Origin: an uncultured Mycoplasmatota bacterium
Lineage (GTDB): Bacteria > Bacillota_I > Bacilli_A > RF39 > UBA660
Length of the DNA: 22,376 nucleotides
Direction: 5' to 3'
Assembly (NCBI GenBank): GCA_900554615.1
Contig: USIB01000018.1
Span: 1 to 22,376 of the forward strand
The notes beneath the pieces are model-generated. The model saw only the letters and a list, made by a program, of their open reading frames with translations. It did not search any database and had not been told where the DNA came from. How positions within the stretch are numbered: the first letter of the stretch is position 1; every line of letters starts with the position of its first letter. Shown piece by piece: positions 6,990 through 14,481 of the stretch. Both the position numbers and the translations under genes were made by a program.

Positions 6990-8132
6990 ATGATGAATAA
7001 AACAAGAAAGGATATTATTGTAATTATTACTTATATTGCTCTTATTATTTTTGCTTTGGTTAATTTTAGTAAAATTATTTCTTTTTTTGGTAGTGTTATT
7101 AATATTTTTGCACCTTTTTTACTTGGTATTATTTTGGCTTTTGTTCTTAATGTTTTGAATAACTTTATTGAAAAGAGAATATTTGGAAAAATTAAACCTG
7201 GTAAAGTGTGGAATAAGGTTAAAAGGCCTCTTTGTATTACTCTTAGTTTAATTCTTGTTTTTTTAACTATTTTCTTTGTTATGAACTTAATTATACCGCA
7301 ACTTAGGAATTCTGCTTCTTTATTTACTGAAACTTTACCAGGATATAAAGAAGACATTGTTGGTATTTTAAATAAGTTTGATGTTGATGAAGAAAATATT
7401 AATAAAGTTAGTGAATATCTTGATAACTTTAGTAAAATTATTACTGACTATATTAAGGGTAATTCTAAGGATGTTATTACGGTTACTACTGAGGTTGCTA
7501 CTTCTGTTATTGGTATTATTAGTAAAGGTATTATTACTTTGGTTTTTGCCATTTATATGATTGCTCAAAAAGAGACCCTTAGTAGACAAATTAATAAGGT
7601 TATGAAGGCTTATTTAAAACCTAAGACTATAGAAAAGATTACTACTGTTGGTAGTCTTGCTAATAAGACTTTTTCTAATTTTGTTACTGGTCAGTGTTTG
7701 GAGGCTTTGATTTTTGGTAGTTTGGTTTTTGTTGGAATGCTTATATTTAGGTTTCCATATGCTTCTACTATAGGGGTTTTACTTGGATTTACGGCTTTAA
7801 TTCCTATATTTGGTGCATTTATTGGTACCGCTATCGGGTTTATTCTTATCATGATGGTTAGTCCTATTAAGGCAATACTATTTGTTGTATTTATTATTAT
7901 TCTTCAACAAATTGAAGGCAATTTGATTTATCCTAGAGTTGTTGGCAAAAGTATTGGACTTCCAGGTATGTGGGTGCTTTTATCTGTTACTGTTGGTGGA
8001 AGTATTGGTGGAATTCTTGGAATGCTTATTGCTACTCCTTTATGTTCCTTATTATATGCTTTATTTACTAAGGCAGTTAATGATAGACTTAGAAGTAATA
8101 GAATTGTTACTAAAGTTAAAGAAAAGGCTTAA
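6990..8132 (+). CDS. AI-2E family transporter (PerM/YtvI-like permease)
   Basis: A 380-residue membrane protein. It has N-terminal membrane segments (LIIFALVNFSKIISFFG, then IFAPFLLGIILAFVLN, a signature of the AI-2E/UPF0118 family), a soluble middle part around residues 110-160, and a C-terminal cluster of membrane segments. This cluster includes GFTALIPIFGAFIGTAIGF and QQIEGNLIYPRVVGKSIGLPGMWVLLSV, the most conserved part of the family. Family members have been linked to autoinducer-2 export, Na+/H+ antiport or polysaccharide-related flux; the substrate here cannot be told. GGGGAG ends at 6980, directly against the ATG at 6981, so 6990 (9 bases away) is the better start, with 6993 also possible. 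The gene is alone and convergent with spoIVA. Confidence 0.9.
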   Translation: MMNKTRKDIIVIITYIALIIFALVNFSKIISFFGSVINIFAPFLLGIILAFVLNVLNNFIEKRIFGKIKPGKVWNKVKRPLCITLSLILVFLTIFFVMNLIIPQLRNSASLFTETLPGYKEDIVGILNKFDVDEENINKVSEYLDNFSKIITDYIKGNSKDVITVTTEVATSVIGIISKGIITLVFAIYMIAQKETLSRQINKVMKAYLKPKTIEKITTVGSLANKTFSNFVTGQCLEALIFGSLVFVGMLIFRFPYASTIGVLLGFTALIPIFGAFIGTAIGFILIMMVSPIKAILFVVFIIILQQIEGNLIYPRVVGKSIGLPGMWVLLSVTVGGSIGGILGMLIATPLCSLLYALFTKAVNDRLRSNRIVTKVKEKA

Positions 8133-8155
8133 TCTTTTAGTGATTAAGTCTTTTT
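8121..8155. terminator. Bidirectional terminator between the AI-2E permease and spoIVA
   Basis: GGCTTAATC (8126-8134) pairs with GATTAAGTC (8142-8150), 7-nt loop, then five T on +. On - the stem is followed by TTTTC. The permease stop codon (8130-8132) is in the 5' arm and the spoIVA stop overlaps the T run. Confidence 0.8.
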
Positions 8156-9623
8156 ATAATACAATTGCTATCATATTTGATGAGCCTTTGTTTATTATTT
8201 TTGTTAGAGTTTGACATAATTTATATCTTACATTGTCTGGCATCATTGATAATTTGGCTTGTATTCCTTCTTGAACAATTACATCTAAACTGCGACCGAA
8301 TATTTCACTTTTCCAAATATCATTTCCTTCTTTGTTTTCTGTTAGATAATTTATTAATTCTTTACTTTGAAGTTCACTTCCTATTATTGGCTCGAATGTG
8401 CTTTCGACATCCACTTTTATCATATGAATAGATGATGCTTTTGCTTTTAGTTTTATTCCATAACGAGAGCCTTGTTTTATTATTTCTGGTTTATCTAGTT
8501 TCATATCATCTAGAGTAGGTGAGGCTATTCCATATCCTGTTTGTTTTACCATTTTTAAGGCTGATTTTATTTGATTGTATTCTCTTCTTGCTATATTTAA
8601 TTCTTGGAATAAGGATAGTAGTTCTGCTTTTGATGATACAGATATTCCCATTATATCATTTAGAACTCTACTATAAAGACCTTGTGGTGCTTCTAGATTG
8701 ATAGTTACTTCACCAGTTCCTGAATCTACTTCTGATATATAGGCTTTGGAAATGTATTCTGATTCTGTAAAGTTTGTATTTATTTTATCTATGTCTCTTA
8801 ATTTTTTTACTTCTGTTATTGATTCTTTGATGATACGGATATATTCTTTTTTTAGATAGTGGTCTGGAGATAGAATTGCTATCCATTCTGGCATATTTAC
8901 TTTTATTTGTTCTATGGGAAACTCATATAGTGATTCTTTTAATATGTTATACATATCTCTTTCTTGCATGGCTTCAATACTTATAGGCATTACTGGTACT
9001 TTGTACTCTTCTTTTAGGGAATCCGCTAGTGCCTCGGTTTCTGGAAGCATTGGATGACTACTATTTAGTAATACTATGTAAGGTTTTCCTACTGCTGTTA
9101 ACTCTTCTATTACTGTTTTTTCTGCTTCTATGTATTCGCTTCTTGGTATATCTCCTATTGAACCATCAGTCGTTACTACTATTCCTATGGTTGAGTGTTC
9201 TTTTATTACTTTTTCTGTACCTATTTCTGCTGCTTCTGTAAATGGTATTGGCTCGCTATACCATGGGGTCATTACAAGTCTTGGTCCATTTTCATCTTCA
9301 TATCCTTTAGCTGCTTTGACTACATAACCTACACAATCTATCATTCTTATATTGGCAGTGAAGTCTTCTACTTTTATTTTGGCTGCGGTTGCGGGAACAA
9401 ACTTTGGCTCGGTTGTCATTATGGTTTTTCCAGCAGCGGCTTGTGGTAGTTCATCTAAACATCTTTTTCTTTCGTATTCATCTTCGATGTTTGGAATTAC
9501 TAGATTTTCCATAAACTTTCTTATGAATGTTGACTTTCCTGTACGTACTGCTCCTACTACTCCTAGATAGATATCTCCTCCTGTTCTTTTTGTTATATTT
9601 TTTATGACTTCTATTTTTTCCAT
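8154..9623 (-). CDS. spoIVA: Stage IV sporulation protein A (spore coat ATPase)
   Basis: The protein has 489 residues, against 492 in Bacillus subtilis. It is collinear with that protein throughout, from MEKIEVIKNITKRTGGDIYL to the conserved hydrophobic end MIAIVL. Walker A is GAVRTGKST (24-32); the switch region GKTIMTTEPKF and the IRMIDCVGY Walker B are intact. SpoIVA hydrolyses ATP to polymerise into the basement layer of the spore coat on the mother-cell side of the forespore. It is held there by SpoVM and needed for coat and cortex assembly. The start at 9623 is chosen because AAAGAGGT ends directly against the upstream ATG at 9629 but is 6 bases from 9623, and because it aligns with the Bacillus start. 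A mother-cell sigma-E type promoter candidate lies upstream. Confidence 0.97.
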   Translation of the reverse strand: MEKIEVIKNITKRTGGDIYLGVVGAVRTGKSTFIRKFMENLVIPNIEDEYERKRCLDELPQAAAGKTIMTTEPKFVPATAAKIKVEDFTANIRMIDCVGYVVKAAKGYEDENGPRLVMTPWYSEPIPFTEAAEIGTEKVIKEHSTIGIVVTTDGSIGDIPRSEYIEAEKTVIEELTAVGKPYIVLLNSSHPMLPETEALADSLKEEYKVPVMPISIEAMQERDMYNILKESLYEFPIEQIKVNMPEWIAILSPDHYLKKEYIRIIKESITEVKKLRDIDKINTNFTESEYISKAYISEVDSGTGEVTINLEAPQGLYSRVLNDIMGISVSSKAELLSLFQELNIARREYNQIKSALKMVKQTGYGIASPTLDDMKLDKPEIIKQGSRYGIKLKAKASSIHMIKVDVESTFEPIIGSELQSKELINYLTENKEGNDIWKSEIFGRSLDVIVQEGIQAKLSMMPDNVRYKLCQTLTKIINKGSSNMIAIVL

Positions 9624-9652
9624 TAACATACCTCTTTTCTTTTTATCACTAA

Positions 9653-9679
9653 ACTATATGTTATTTATCTTGAAATATG
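9653..9679 (-). promoter_or_regulatory. Candidate sigma-E promoter of spoIVA
   Basis: On the - strand CATATTT (9673-9679) and CATATAGT (9653-9660) have 15 bases between the ATA of the -35 and the CATA of the -10. This is close to the sigma-E pattern (ATA, about 16 bases, CATACAnT) known for spoIVA in Bacillus. It starts right after the terminator of the upstream gene. Confidence 0.5.
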
Positions 9680-9680
9680 T

Positions 9681-9711
9681 AAAAAAAGAAAAGAATTATT
9701 TTTTTCTTTTC
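9681..9711 (-). terminator. Terminator containing the stop codon of the C26 gene
   Basis: On -, GAAAAGAA (9704-9711) pairs with TTCTTTTC (9688-9695), 8-nt loop, followed by seven T. The TAA stop (9696-9698) is in the loop, so the terminal residues KRKK are encoded by the stem. Confidence 0.75.
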
Positions 9712-10322
9712 AATATCTCTTTTAAAAAGTAGTTATATAGGTTTTCTGTATTTTCTAAATCTTCTGGATGGAATTGTACTCCTATTACGAAATGATTATC
9801 ATCTATATATTCTATCCCTTCTATTACATTGTCTTCTGATAGTGCTGATATTTTAAATGGTTTATTTATTTTTTTTACTGCTTCTTTATGTCTTGTATTA
9901 ACTAGTAATTCTGGTCCGAATATTTTATAAAGATTGGTATTTGGTAATATATTTATTTTATGTTTTTTTTGTTTATCGTTATGATTTTCTACTTTTATTA
10001 ACTTTTGTTCATCAGTGGTATTTTGACTATACAATCCTATTATTTGATGTCCCATACATATTCCTAGTACTGGTATATTGTTTTTGATTGCATAGTCTAG
10101 TATTTGGAAATGGTATGGATGTATATCACTTCCTCCTTGAAATATTATTCCATCACATATAGATAATATATTTGTGTTTATTAGGCCATTATCATAATTT
10201 AATATTCCTATAAATTCACATTTATTATTTAAGTATTTTAGATTGTTTTTGGTTATTATTTGTACTTTAGTGTCTTTTATTATATCGTCTCTTGCGATTA
10301 CTCCTACTACTATATTTTTCAT
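9696..10322 (-). CDS. Class I glutamine amidotransferase, gamma-glutamyl hydrolase type (peptidase C26, PuuD-like)
   Basis: A 208-residue single-domain amidotransferase. FQGGSDIHP (62-69) is the family oxyanion region, GICMGHQ carries the nucleophile Cys89, and GVQFHPED gives His185 and Glu187, so the Cys-His-Glu triad is complete. The C26 family cleaves gamma-glutamyl bonds, for example gamma-glutamyl-GABA in PuuD; the substrate here is unknown. It is slightly shorter than typical PuuD (about 250). Its ATG overlaps the stop of spoVIF by 4 bases (ATGA) and has no good ribosome-binding site of its own, so translation is likely coupled to spoVIF. This suggests expression late in sporulation. 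Confidence 0.85.
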   Translation of the reverse strand: MKNIVVGVIARDDIIKDTKVQIITKNNLKYLNNKCEFIGILNYDNGLINTNILSICDGIIFQGGSDIHPYHFQILDYAIKNNIPVLGICMGHQIIGLYSQNTTDEQKLIKVENHNDKQKKHKINILPNTNLYKIFGPELLVNTRHKEAVKKINKPFKISALSEDNVIEGIEYIDDNHFVIGVQFHPEDLENTENLYNYFLKEILKRKK

Positions 10323-10564
10323 TTATCTAGTAGTGTATCTATGTTTTTTGGTACTTTATCATTTAGTATAGTTTCTATTATTTTCTGTTCTTTCTCTTTT
10401 GATACCTCTCTACCTGTCATTTTGGCTAAATCGTTTATTACTTCTTTTAGTACTTTTTCATCTTTCATATTACCTTTTTGAAGTTTATCTGCTAACGACA
10501 ATATTGTCTCTTTATTTACATTGGTTTTCTTTTCTACCTTTTTAAAAAAATTATCTGAAAACAT
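10319..10564 (-). CDS. spoVIF: Stage VI sporulation protein F
   Basis: An 81-residue protein that matches Bacillus SpoVIF (YjcC) along its whole length. SDNFFKKVEKKTNVNKET corresponds to the start of that protein, then LADKLQKGNMKDEKVLKEVI and a conserved KEKEQKIIETILND. In Bacillus it is made late under sigma-K and is needed for proper assembly of GerE-dependent coat proteins. AGGAGGTT stands before the ATG but is inside a hairpin whose left arm is GGAACTCCT. The stop overlaps the amidotransferase start. Together with spoIVA 700 bases away, it makes a small sporulation cluster. Confidence 0.9.
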   Translation of the reverse strand: MFSDNFFKKVEKKTNVNKETILSLADKLQKGNMKDEKVLKEVINDLAKMTGREVSKEKEQKIIETILNDKVPKNIDTLLDK

Positions 10565-10569
10565 AAAAG

Positions 10570-10611
10570 AACCTCCTGATACATTATATGTTAGGAGTTC
10601 CTTTTTGTTAA
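10570..10611 (-). promoter_or_regulatory. spoVIF promoter and hairpin over its ribosome-binding site
   Basis: On -, TTAACA (10606-10611), 17 bases, TATAAT (10583-10588) looks vegetative. But the same place also reads AACA, 15 bases, CATATAATG, near the sigma-K pattern expected for spoVIF. GGAACTCCT (10593-10601) pairs with AGGAGGTTC (10570-10578) with a one-base bulge, and an inner ACAT/ATGT pair closes the loop. The SD is in the right arm. On read-through from der the hairpin would hide the SD or terminate; transcripts from the local promoter would lack the left arm. Confidence 0.5.
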
Positions 10612-10660
10612 TTATTTATCTTGTAAATGGTTTATTTTCTATTATTCAATCATTCTACTA

Positions 10661-11971
10661 TTAATTATTTTTATTTTTATATTCTAGTTTTATTGGTGTA
10701 CCTTCAAAGTCAAAGTTTTCTCTTAACTTGTTTTCAAGATATCTCTCATATGAAAAGTGTATTAACTTATTGCTATTTACAAAAAGTGTAAACTTTGGTG
10801 GTACTGTTCCTGTCTGCTGTGCAAATGATATTTTTAATCTTTTTCCTTTGTATGAAGGAGGTGCTTTCATCATTACGGCATCTCTTATTACTTCATTTAG
10901 AGTGCTTGTTTTTATTTCTCTATGTGAATTTTCATATGCTTTATCTATTTCAGGCATTATTGTGAATATTCTTTTCTTTGTTAGTGCTGATACGAATGTT
11001 ATTTTTGCATATGATAGGAATTTGAACTCTGCTCTTACTAGTTTTGTAAATGTTGATATATCATTTTTGTCATTTACTGTATCCCATTTGTTTACAACGA
11101 TAATGATTGGTTTTCCTTCTTCTAATGCATAGCTTGCTATGTGTTTATCGTGCTCTATTATACCTTCTTCGGCATTTATTACTAGAAGGCAAACGTCACT
11201 TCTTTCTATTGCTTTCATTGACCTTAAGACAGAATATTTTTCTATTCTTTCAAATATTTTTCCACTTTTTCTAATACCAGCTGTATCGATTGCTACATAT
11301 TTCTTTTTATTGTAAGTAAACTCTGTGTCTATGGCGTCTCTTGTTGTACCCGCTATCGGTGATACTATTACTTTTTCTTCATTTAATAATGCATTTACTA
11401 AACTGCTTTTTCCAACATTTGGTCTTCCTATTAGACAGAACTTTATTCTATCATCTTCTTTTTCTTCTTCGATTATTTCATTAAAATCTTTTGTGATACT
11501 ATCTAATAAGTCTGTTAGGCCTATTGAATGTTCTCCACTTACTGGCACAACTTCTTCAAAACCTAGTTCGTAGTAATTATAGATATTTTCTTCTCTTTTG
11601 GCATTGTCTAATTTGTTGACTACAACTATTACTCTTTTTCCTGATTTCATTAATATATCTCTAATTACATAATCATTTTGATTTAATTCTTCTAATCCAT
11701 CTACTACAAATAGAATTATTTCTGCTTCTTCAATGGCTATATTTGCTTGTATTATTATTTCATCGTTGAATTCTTCTTCTGATACATCTATTCCTCCAGT
11801 GTCTATTAGATGGAATTTATAATTATCATATGTTACTGTTCCATATATTCTATCTCTTGTTACACCAGGAGTGTCTTCTATTATTGATACTTTTTTTCCT
11901 ATTAATTTGTTAAATATTGTTGATTTACCAACATTTGGTCTTCCAACGATTGCAACTGATGGTACTTTCAT
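10661..11971 (-). CDS. der: Ribosome biogenesis GTPase Der (EngA)
   Basis: The protein has 436 residues, as in Bacillus subtilis. It has two tandem GTPase domains: GRPNVGKST (10-18), DTPGVTRDRIYG and VVVNKLDNA in the first; GRPNVGKSS (182-190), AGTTRDAIDTEF and VVNKWDT in the second. A C-terminal KH-like domain (about 350-436) ends NFDFEGTPIKLEYK. Der is essential for maturation of the 50S subunit. The start at 11971 is chosen over the upstream GTG (11980) because AGAGGTGAT lies 5-7 bases before it and the length then equals the Bacillus protein. TATAAT (11993-11998) is a likely -10. It is followed by spoVIF, 96 bases downstream, without a clear terminator other than the spoVIF hairpin. Confidence 0.97.
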   Translation of the reverse strand: MKVPSVAIVGRPNVGKSTIFNKLIGKKVSIIEDTPGVTRDRIYGTVTYDNYKFHLIDTGGIDVSEEEFNDEIIIQANIAIEEAEIILFVVDGLEELNQNDYVIRDILMKSGKRVIVVVNKLDNAKREENIYNYYELGFEEVVPVSGEHSIGLTDLLDSITKDFNEIIEEEKEDDRIKFCLIGRPNVGKSSLVNALLNEEKVIVSPIAGTTRDAIDTEFTYNKKKYVAIDTAGIRKSGKIFERIEKYSVLRSMKAIERSDVCLLVINAEEGIIEHDKHIASYALEEGKPIIIVVNKWDTVNDKNDISTFTKLVRAEFKFLSYAKITFVSALTKKRIFTIMPEIDKAYENSHREIKTSTLNEVIRDAVMMKAPPSYKGKRLKISFAQQTGTVPPKFTLFVNSNKLIHFSYERYLENKLRENFDFEGTPIKLEYKNKNN

Positions 11972-12018
11972 CCAAATCACCTCTTCCTTAGTATTATATC
12001 AAAAAAAAAGAGAAAATA

Positions 12019-12474
12019 CTATAGTTTTATTCTTAGTCCGTTATTTATTATTTCATATGTATTTTCATAAATTATTTCTGATTTCTCTAGTAAACCTAGA
12101 TATTTCTTTTTATCTATTTTATCATTCAGTTCTAAATAGAAGTTATTTTTGTAGTAATATATTTTATTTTCTAGTGTTTTATTTATATCAAAATAGTCTA
12201 TTTTATATAAAAATTGTGTATCGGTGTGAATTGTTATTTTTACTTCTATTTCGTTAGTTTCGTAGTTTTTATTGTTTTTAAAATCTACTATTGTTCCATA
12301 ATTTATATCTTCGTATATTTCTAAAAGTATTAAACCACGTATTTTGTTTTTTTTGTTTATTTTTTTTATGATTTCTTTTGTGAGATTTTGTACTTCTATT
12401 TGATCATATATATTTATTACTTTACTTGGCAATTTTATTTGATAAGTATCTTTGTTTATTTTTGTTATTATCAT
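12019..12474 (-). CDS. Conserved-looking protein of unknown function between der and engB
   Basis: A 151-residue soluble protein rich in Ile, Asn, Lys and Tyr, with no membrane segment or signal. It alternates short beta-like stretches (KIRGLILLEIYED, IEVKITIHTDTQFLYKIDYF, NKIYYYKNNFYLELND), which suggests a beta-rich fold. GGAAGTG lies before the ATG. It sits between two ribosome-assembly GTPases on the same strand: 46 bases after the engB stop and about 50 before the der start. A role in the same process is possible but is only guilt by location. I do not recognise the family. A T-rich tract (12000-12009 read on -) follows its end. Confidence 0.7.
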   Translation of the reverse strand: MIITKINKDTYQIKLPSKVINIYDQIEVQNLTKEIIKKINKKNKIRGLILLEIYEDINYGTIVDFKNNKNYETNEIEVKITIHTDTQFLYKIDYFDINKTLENKIYYYKNNFYLELNDKIDKKKYLGLLEKSEIIYENTYEIINNGLRIKL

Positions 12475-12498
12475 ATTTCACTTCCATAATAATTTATG

Positions 12499-12536
12499 AA
12501 AAAAAAAGAAAAGGGAAACTCTATTGTAGATATTTC
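12499..12536 (-). terminator. Candidate terminator overlapping the engB stop
   Basis: On -, GAAA-TA-TCTA-CAA-TAGA-G-TTTC (12515-12536) forms two 4-bp helices with a small internal loop, followed by CCC and a T-rich run. The TAG stop (12521-12523) is in the hairpin. Confidence 0.45.
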
Positions 12537-13105
12537 TCTATTTCATTATATACTTCATTTTTTCCTGTTTTTGTTACACTTGAAAATAGTATTATATCGT
12601 TTTCACTATTTAGATTTAATTCTTTGATAATGACATTTTTATTCTTTTGATGACTATTTTTTGGTACTTTGTCTACTTTTGTACATATTATTGTTACTGG
12701 TATATCATAATATTTTAAGTAATTATACATTAAGACATCATCTTCAGTGGGTTTGTGTCTAAAGTCTATTAATAAGAAAACCATTTGTAAGTTTGCTCTT
12801 GATTTTAAATAATTTTCTATTATAAGTCCAAACTTTTTCTTTAAAGAATTTCTTACTTTTGCAAAACCATAACCAGGAGCATCTACTAAATAGAATTCAT
12901 CATTGATTTTATAGAAGTTTAATGTTTGTGTTTTTCCAGGGGTGGCAGAAGTTCTAGCATAGTTCTTTCTATTTATTATTGAGTTAATAAAACTACTTTT
13001 TCCAACATTACTTCTTCCTACTAGAAGAAATTCTTTTTTATTATCTGTTGGATATTGACTTTCTCTTACTGCTGATATTATCAATTCGATGGTATTTATT
13101 TTCAT
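12521..13105 (-). CDS. engB: Ribosome biogenesis GTPase EngB (YsxC/YihA)
   Basis: A 194-residue single-domain GTPase. P-loop GRSNVGKSS (30-38), switch region ARTSATPGKTQTLNFY, DAPGYGFAKV (G3) and IICTKVDKVPK (G4, TKxD) are all present. EngB binds GTP and is required for late steps of 50S assembly. The length is normal. A GGTGAGAG ribosome-binding site lies 5 bases upstream of the ATG. In many Firmicutes engB follows lon/clpX; here it is instead near der, so two assembly GTPases are clustered with one unknown gene between them. Confidence 0.97.
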   Translation of the reverse strand: MKINTIELIISAVRESQYPTDNKKEFLLVGRSNVGKSSFINSIINRKNYARTSATPGKTQTLNFYKINDEFYLVDAPGYGFAKVRNSLKKKFGLIIENYLKSRANLQMVFLLIDFRHKPTEDDVLMYNYLKYYDIPVTIICTKVDKVPKNSHQKNKNVIIKELNLNSENDIILFSSVTKTGKNEVYNEIEKYLQ

Positions 13106-13171
13106 ATTTCTCTCACCGAGATAATTTTATCATAATATGGTAAAAAATGCAAATTGTGGAGTATTTTTAAG

Positions 13172-13702
13172 TTAGTTACTTTTATATTTTCTTGCTAATC
13201 TTTTTGCCTTTTTATATAACTTGAATGGATTATTTTCTTTTTCTTGGTATTTTAACATTTCATCTTGAATATGTAGTGCTATTATATAATCTATTTTACT
13301 ATCTTTAGTTATTCTACTATTTAATTTTTCTATGTAGTCTTTTTCTTTTATGCTATAATTTTCTTCTAAATATATTCGTTCATATAACATGGGTAATACT
13401 TCACTTTCTTTTCCGATATCTATTTTTTTTCCTAAAAAGTTATATAATAATAATCCATGTGTAAATTCATGTATATTTATTAAAAGTGTTTGTTCATTTT
13501 TTATGTAGGGGGCTATTATTTGTATTTTTTGTAATACATTAGATTTATTCAATATATAATAGCAACCAATAAAATCTCTATTTTCTTCTTCATAGTAATC
13601 AAAAAATATTCCTTGTTTGTGTAAATATTTTATTGCCTCTTCATTATAAAGATTGTGTTTCTTTAAAAATTCTATAAATATTTGATAATAATTTTTTTCC
13701 AT
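13172..13702 (-). CDS. Putative zinc metallopeptidase-like protein with HEFTH motif
   Basis: A 176-residue soluble protein with no signal peptide. INIHEFTHGLLLY (75-87) is a HExxH zinc-binding motif in a helix with the usual hydrophobic context. Glu99 and Glu101 in KESEVLPMLYERIY, 17-19 residues after the second His, could supply the third ligand as in gluzincins. The rest of the chain is helical and charged. I cannot name the family. AAGGAG lies before the ATG, within an inverted repeat (CCTTAA/TTAAGG). It starts 34 bases after yugP, another HExxH protein, so both may share a transcript. Protease activity is inferred only from the motif. Confidence 0.65.
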   Translation of the reverse strand: MEKNYYQIFIEFLKKHNLYNEEAIKYLHKQGIFFDYYEEENRDFIGCYYILNKSNVLQKIQIIAPYIKNEQTLLINIHEFTHGLLLYNFLGKKIDIGKESEVLPMLYERIYLEENYSIKEKDYIEKLNSRITKDSKIDYIIALHIQDEMLKYQEKENNPFKLYKKAKRLARKYKSN

Positions 13703-13736
13703 AGTGAACTCCTTAATGTTTTTTTTAAGGAAGAAA

Positions 13737-14426
13737 TTATTTGTCTCTGTCCATAAATATTAGTGCATATCTTAGTATGTTTAAAAGTGTTGATAGCATT
13801 GATGCTACATAGGTAAATGCTGCTGCTACTAACATTTTTCTTGCAGATGATATGTCGTTTTTATCTAGTAATTTTTGTTCTTTTAATTCATTTAATGCTC
13901 TTTTTGATGCATTAAACTCAACAGGGAGTGTTATTATTTGAAAGGCTAATAGGGTAAGTAGTAATATTATTCCTATTTCTATTAATTTGTATGAACAAAA
14001 TGCTCCTATTGCAATTGCTAGATATCCTAGTCTTGTGCATAAGTTTACAGTAGGAATTATTTTACTTCTTATTCTCATTGGTTTATAACTTTCTTTATCT
14101 TGAATGGCATGTCCACACTCGTGTGCTGCAACTGCAAGAGATGCTATACTTGATCCATGATAGATATCTGTGGATAATTTTATCACTTTTTTTGTTGGGT
14201 CATAATGGTCAGTTAGATTTCCTGTTGTTTCTAGTATCATTATATCTTTTAGCCCATTTTTATCTAATATTTTTCTAGCAGTATCATAGCCAGTTAAATC
14301 TTTATTATTTAGTTTCTTTTTATATTTACTATACGCTATAGATACTGATAATTGTGATATTAATGTTATTATAAATGCTATCCATATTAACATATCATAA
14401 GTTATATTTATTGTATTATTATTCAT
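13737..14426 (-). CDS. Zinc metallopeptidase, YugP-like (membrane)
   Basis: A 229-residue membrane protein of the neutral zinc metallopeptidase family typified by Bacillus YugP. There is an N-terminal membrane segment (about 9-32), then the conserved LTGYDTARKILDKNGL and LTDHYDPTKKVIKLS, the zinc motif AAHECGHAIQD (HECGH 102-106), and two or three further membrane segments at the C-terminus. YugP is reported as an orphan membrane peptidase of unknown substrate. Its complete motif suggests that the protein is active. A strong AGGAGG site precedes the ATG, with TATAAT (14447-14452 on -) upstream. It probably heads a two-gene unit with the HEFTH protein. Confidence 0.93.
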   Translation of the reverse strand: MNNNTINITYDMLIWIAFIITLISQLSVSIAYSKYKKKLNNKDLTGYDTARKILDKNGLKDIMILETTGNLTDHYDPTKKVIKLSTDIYHGSSIASLAVAAHECGHAIQDKESYKPMRIRSKIIPTVNLCTRLGYLAIAIGAFCSYKLIEIGIILLLTLLAFQIITLPVEFNASKRALNELKEQKLLDKNDISSARKMLVAAAFTYVASMLSTLLNILRYALIFMDRDK

Positions 14427-14481
14427 ATCTTTTTCCTCCTTTTAATATTATAATTTTTAAATATGGTAAAATTATGTGATT

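Noticed and set aside
10728..11132. 134-residue + strand frame
   Set aside because: It lies antisense to der, which has full-length homology on the other strand.
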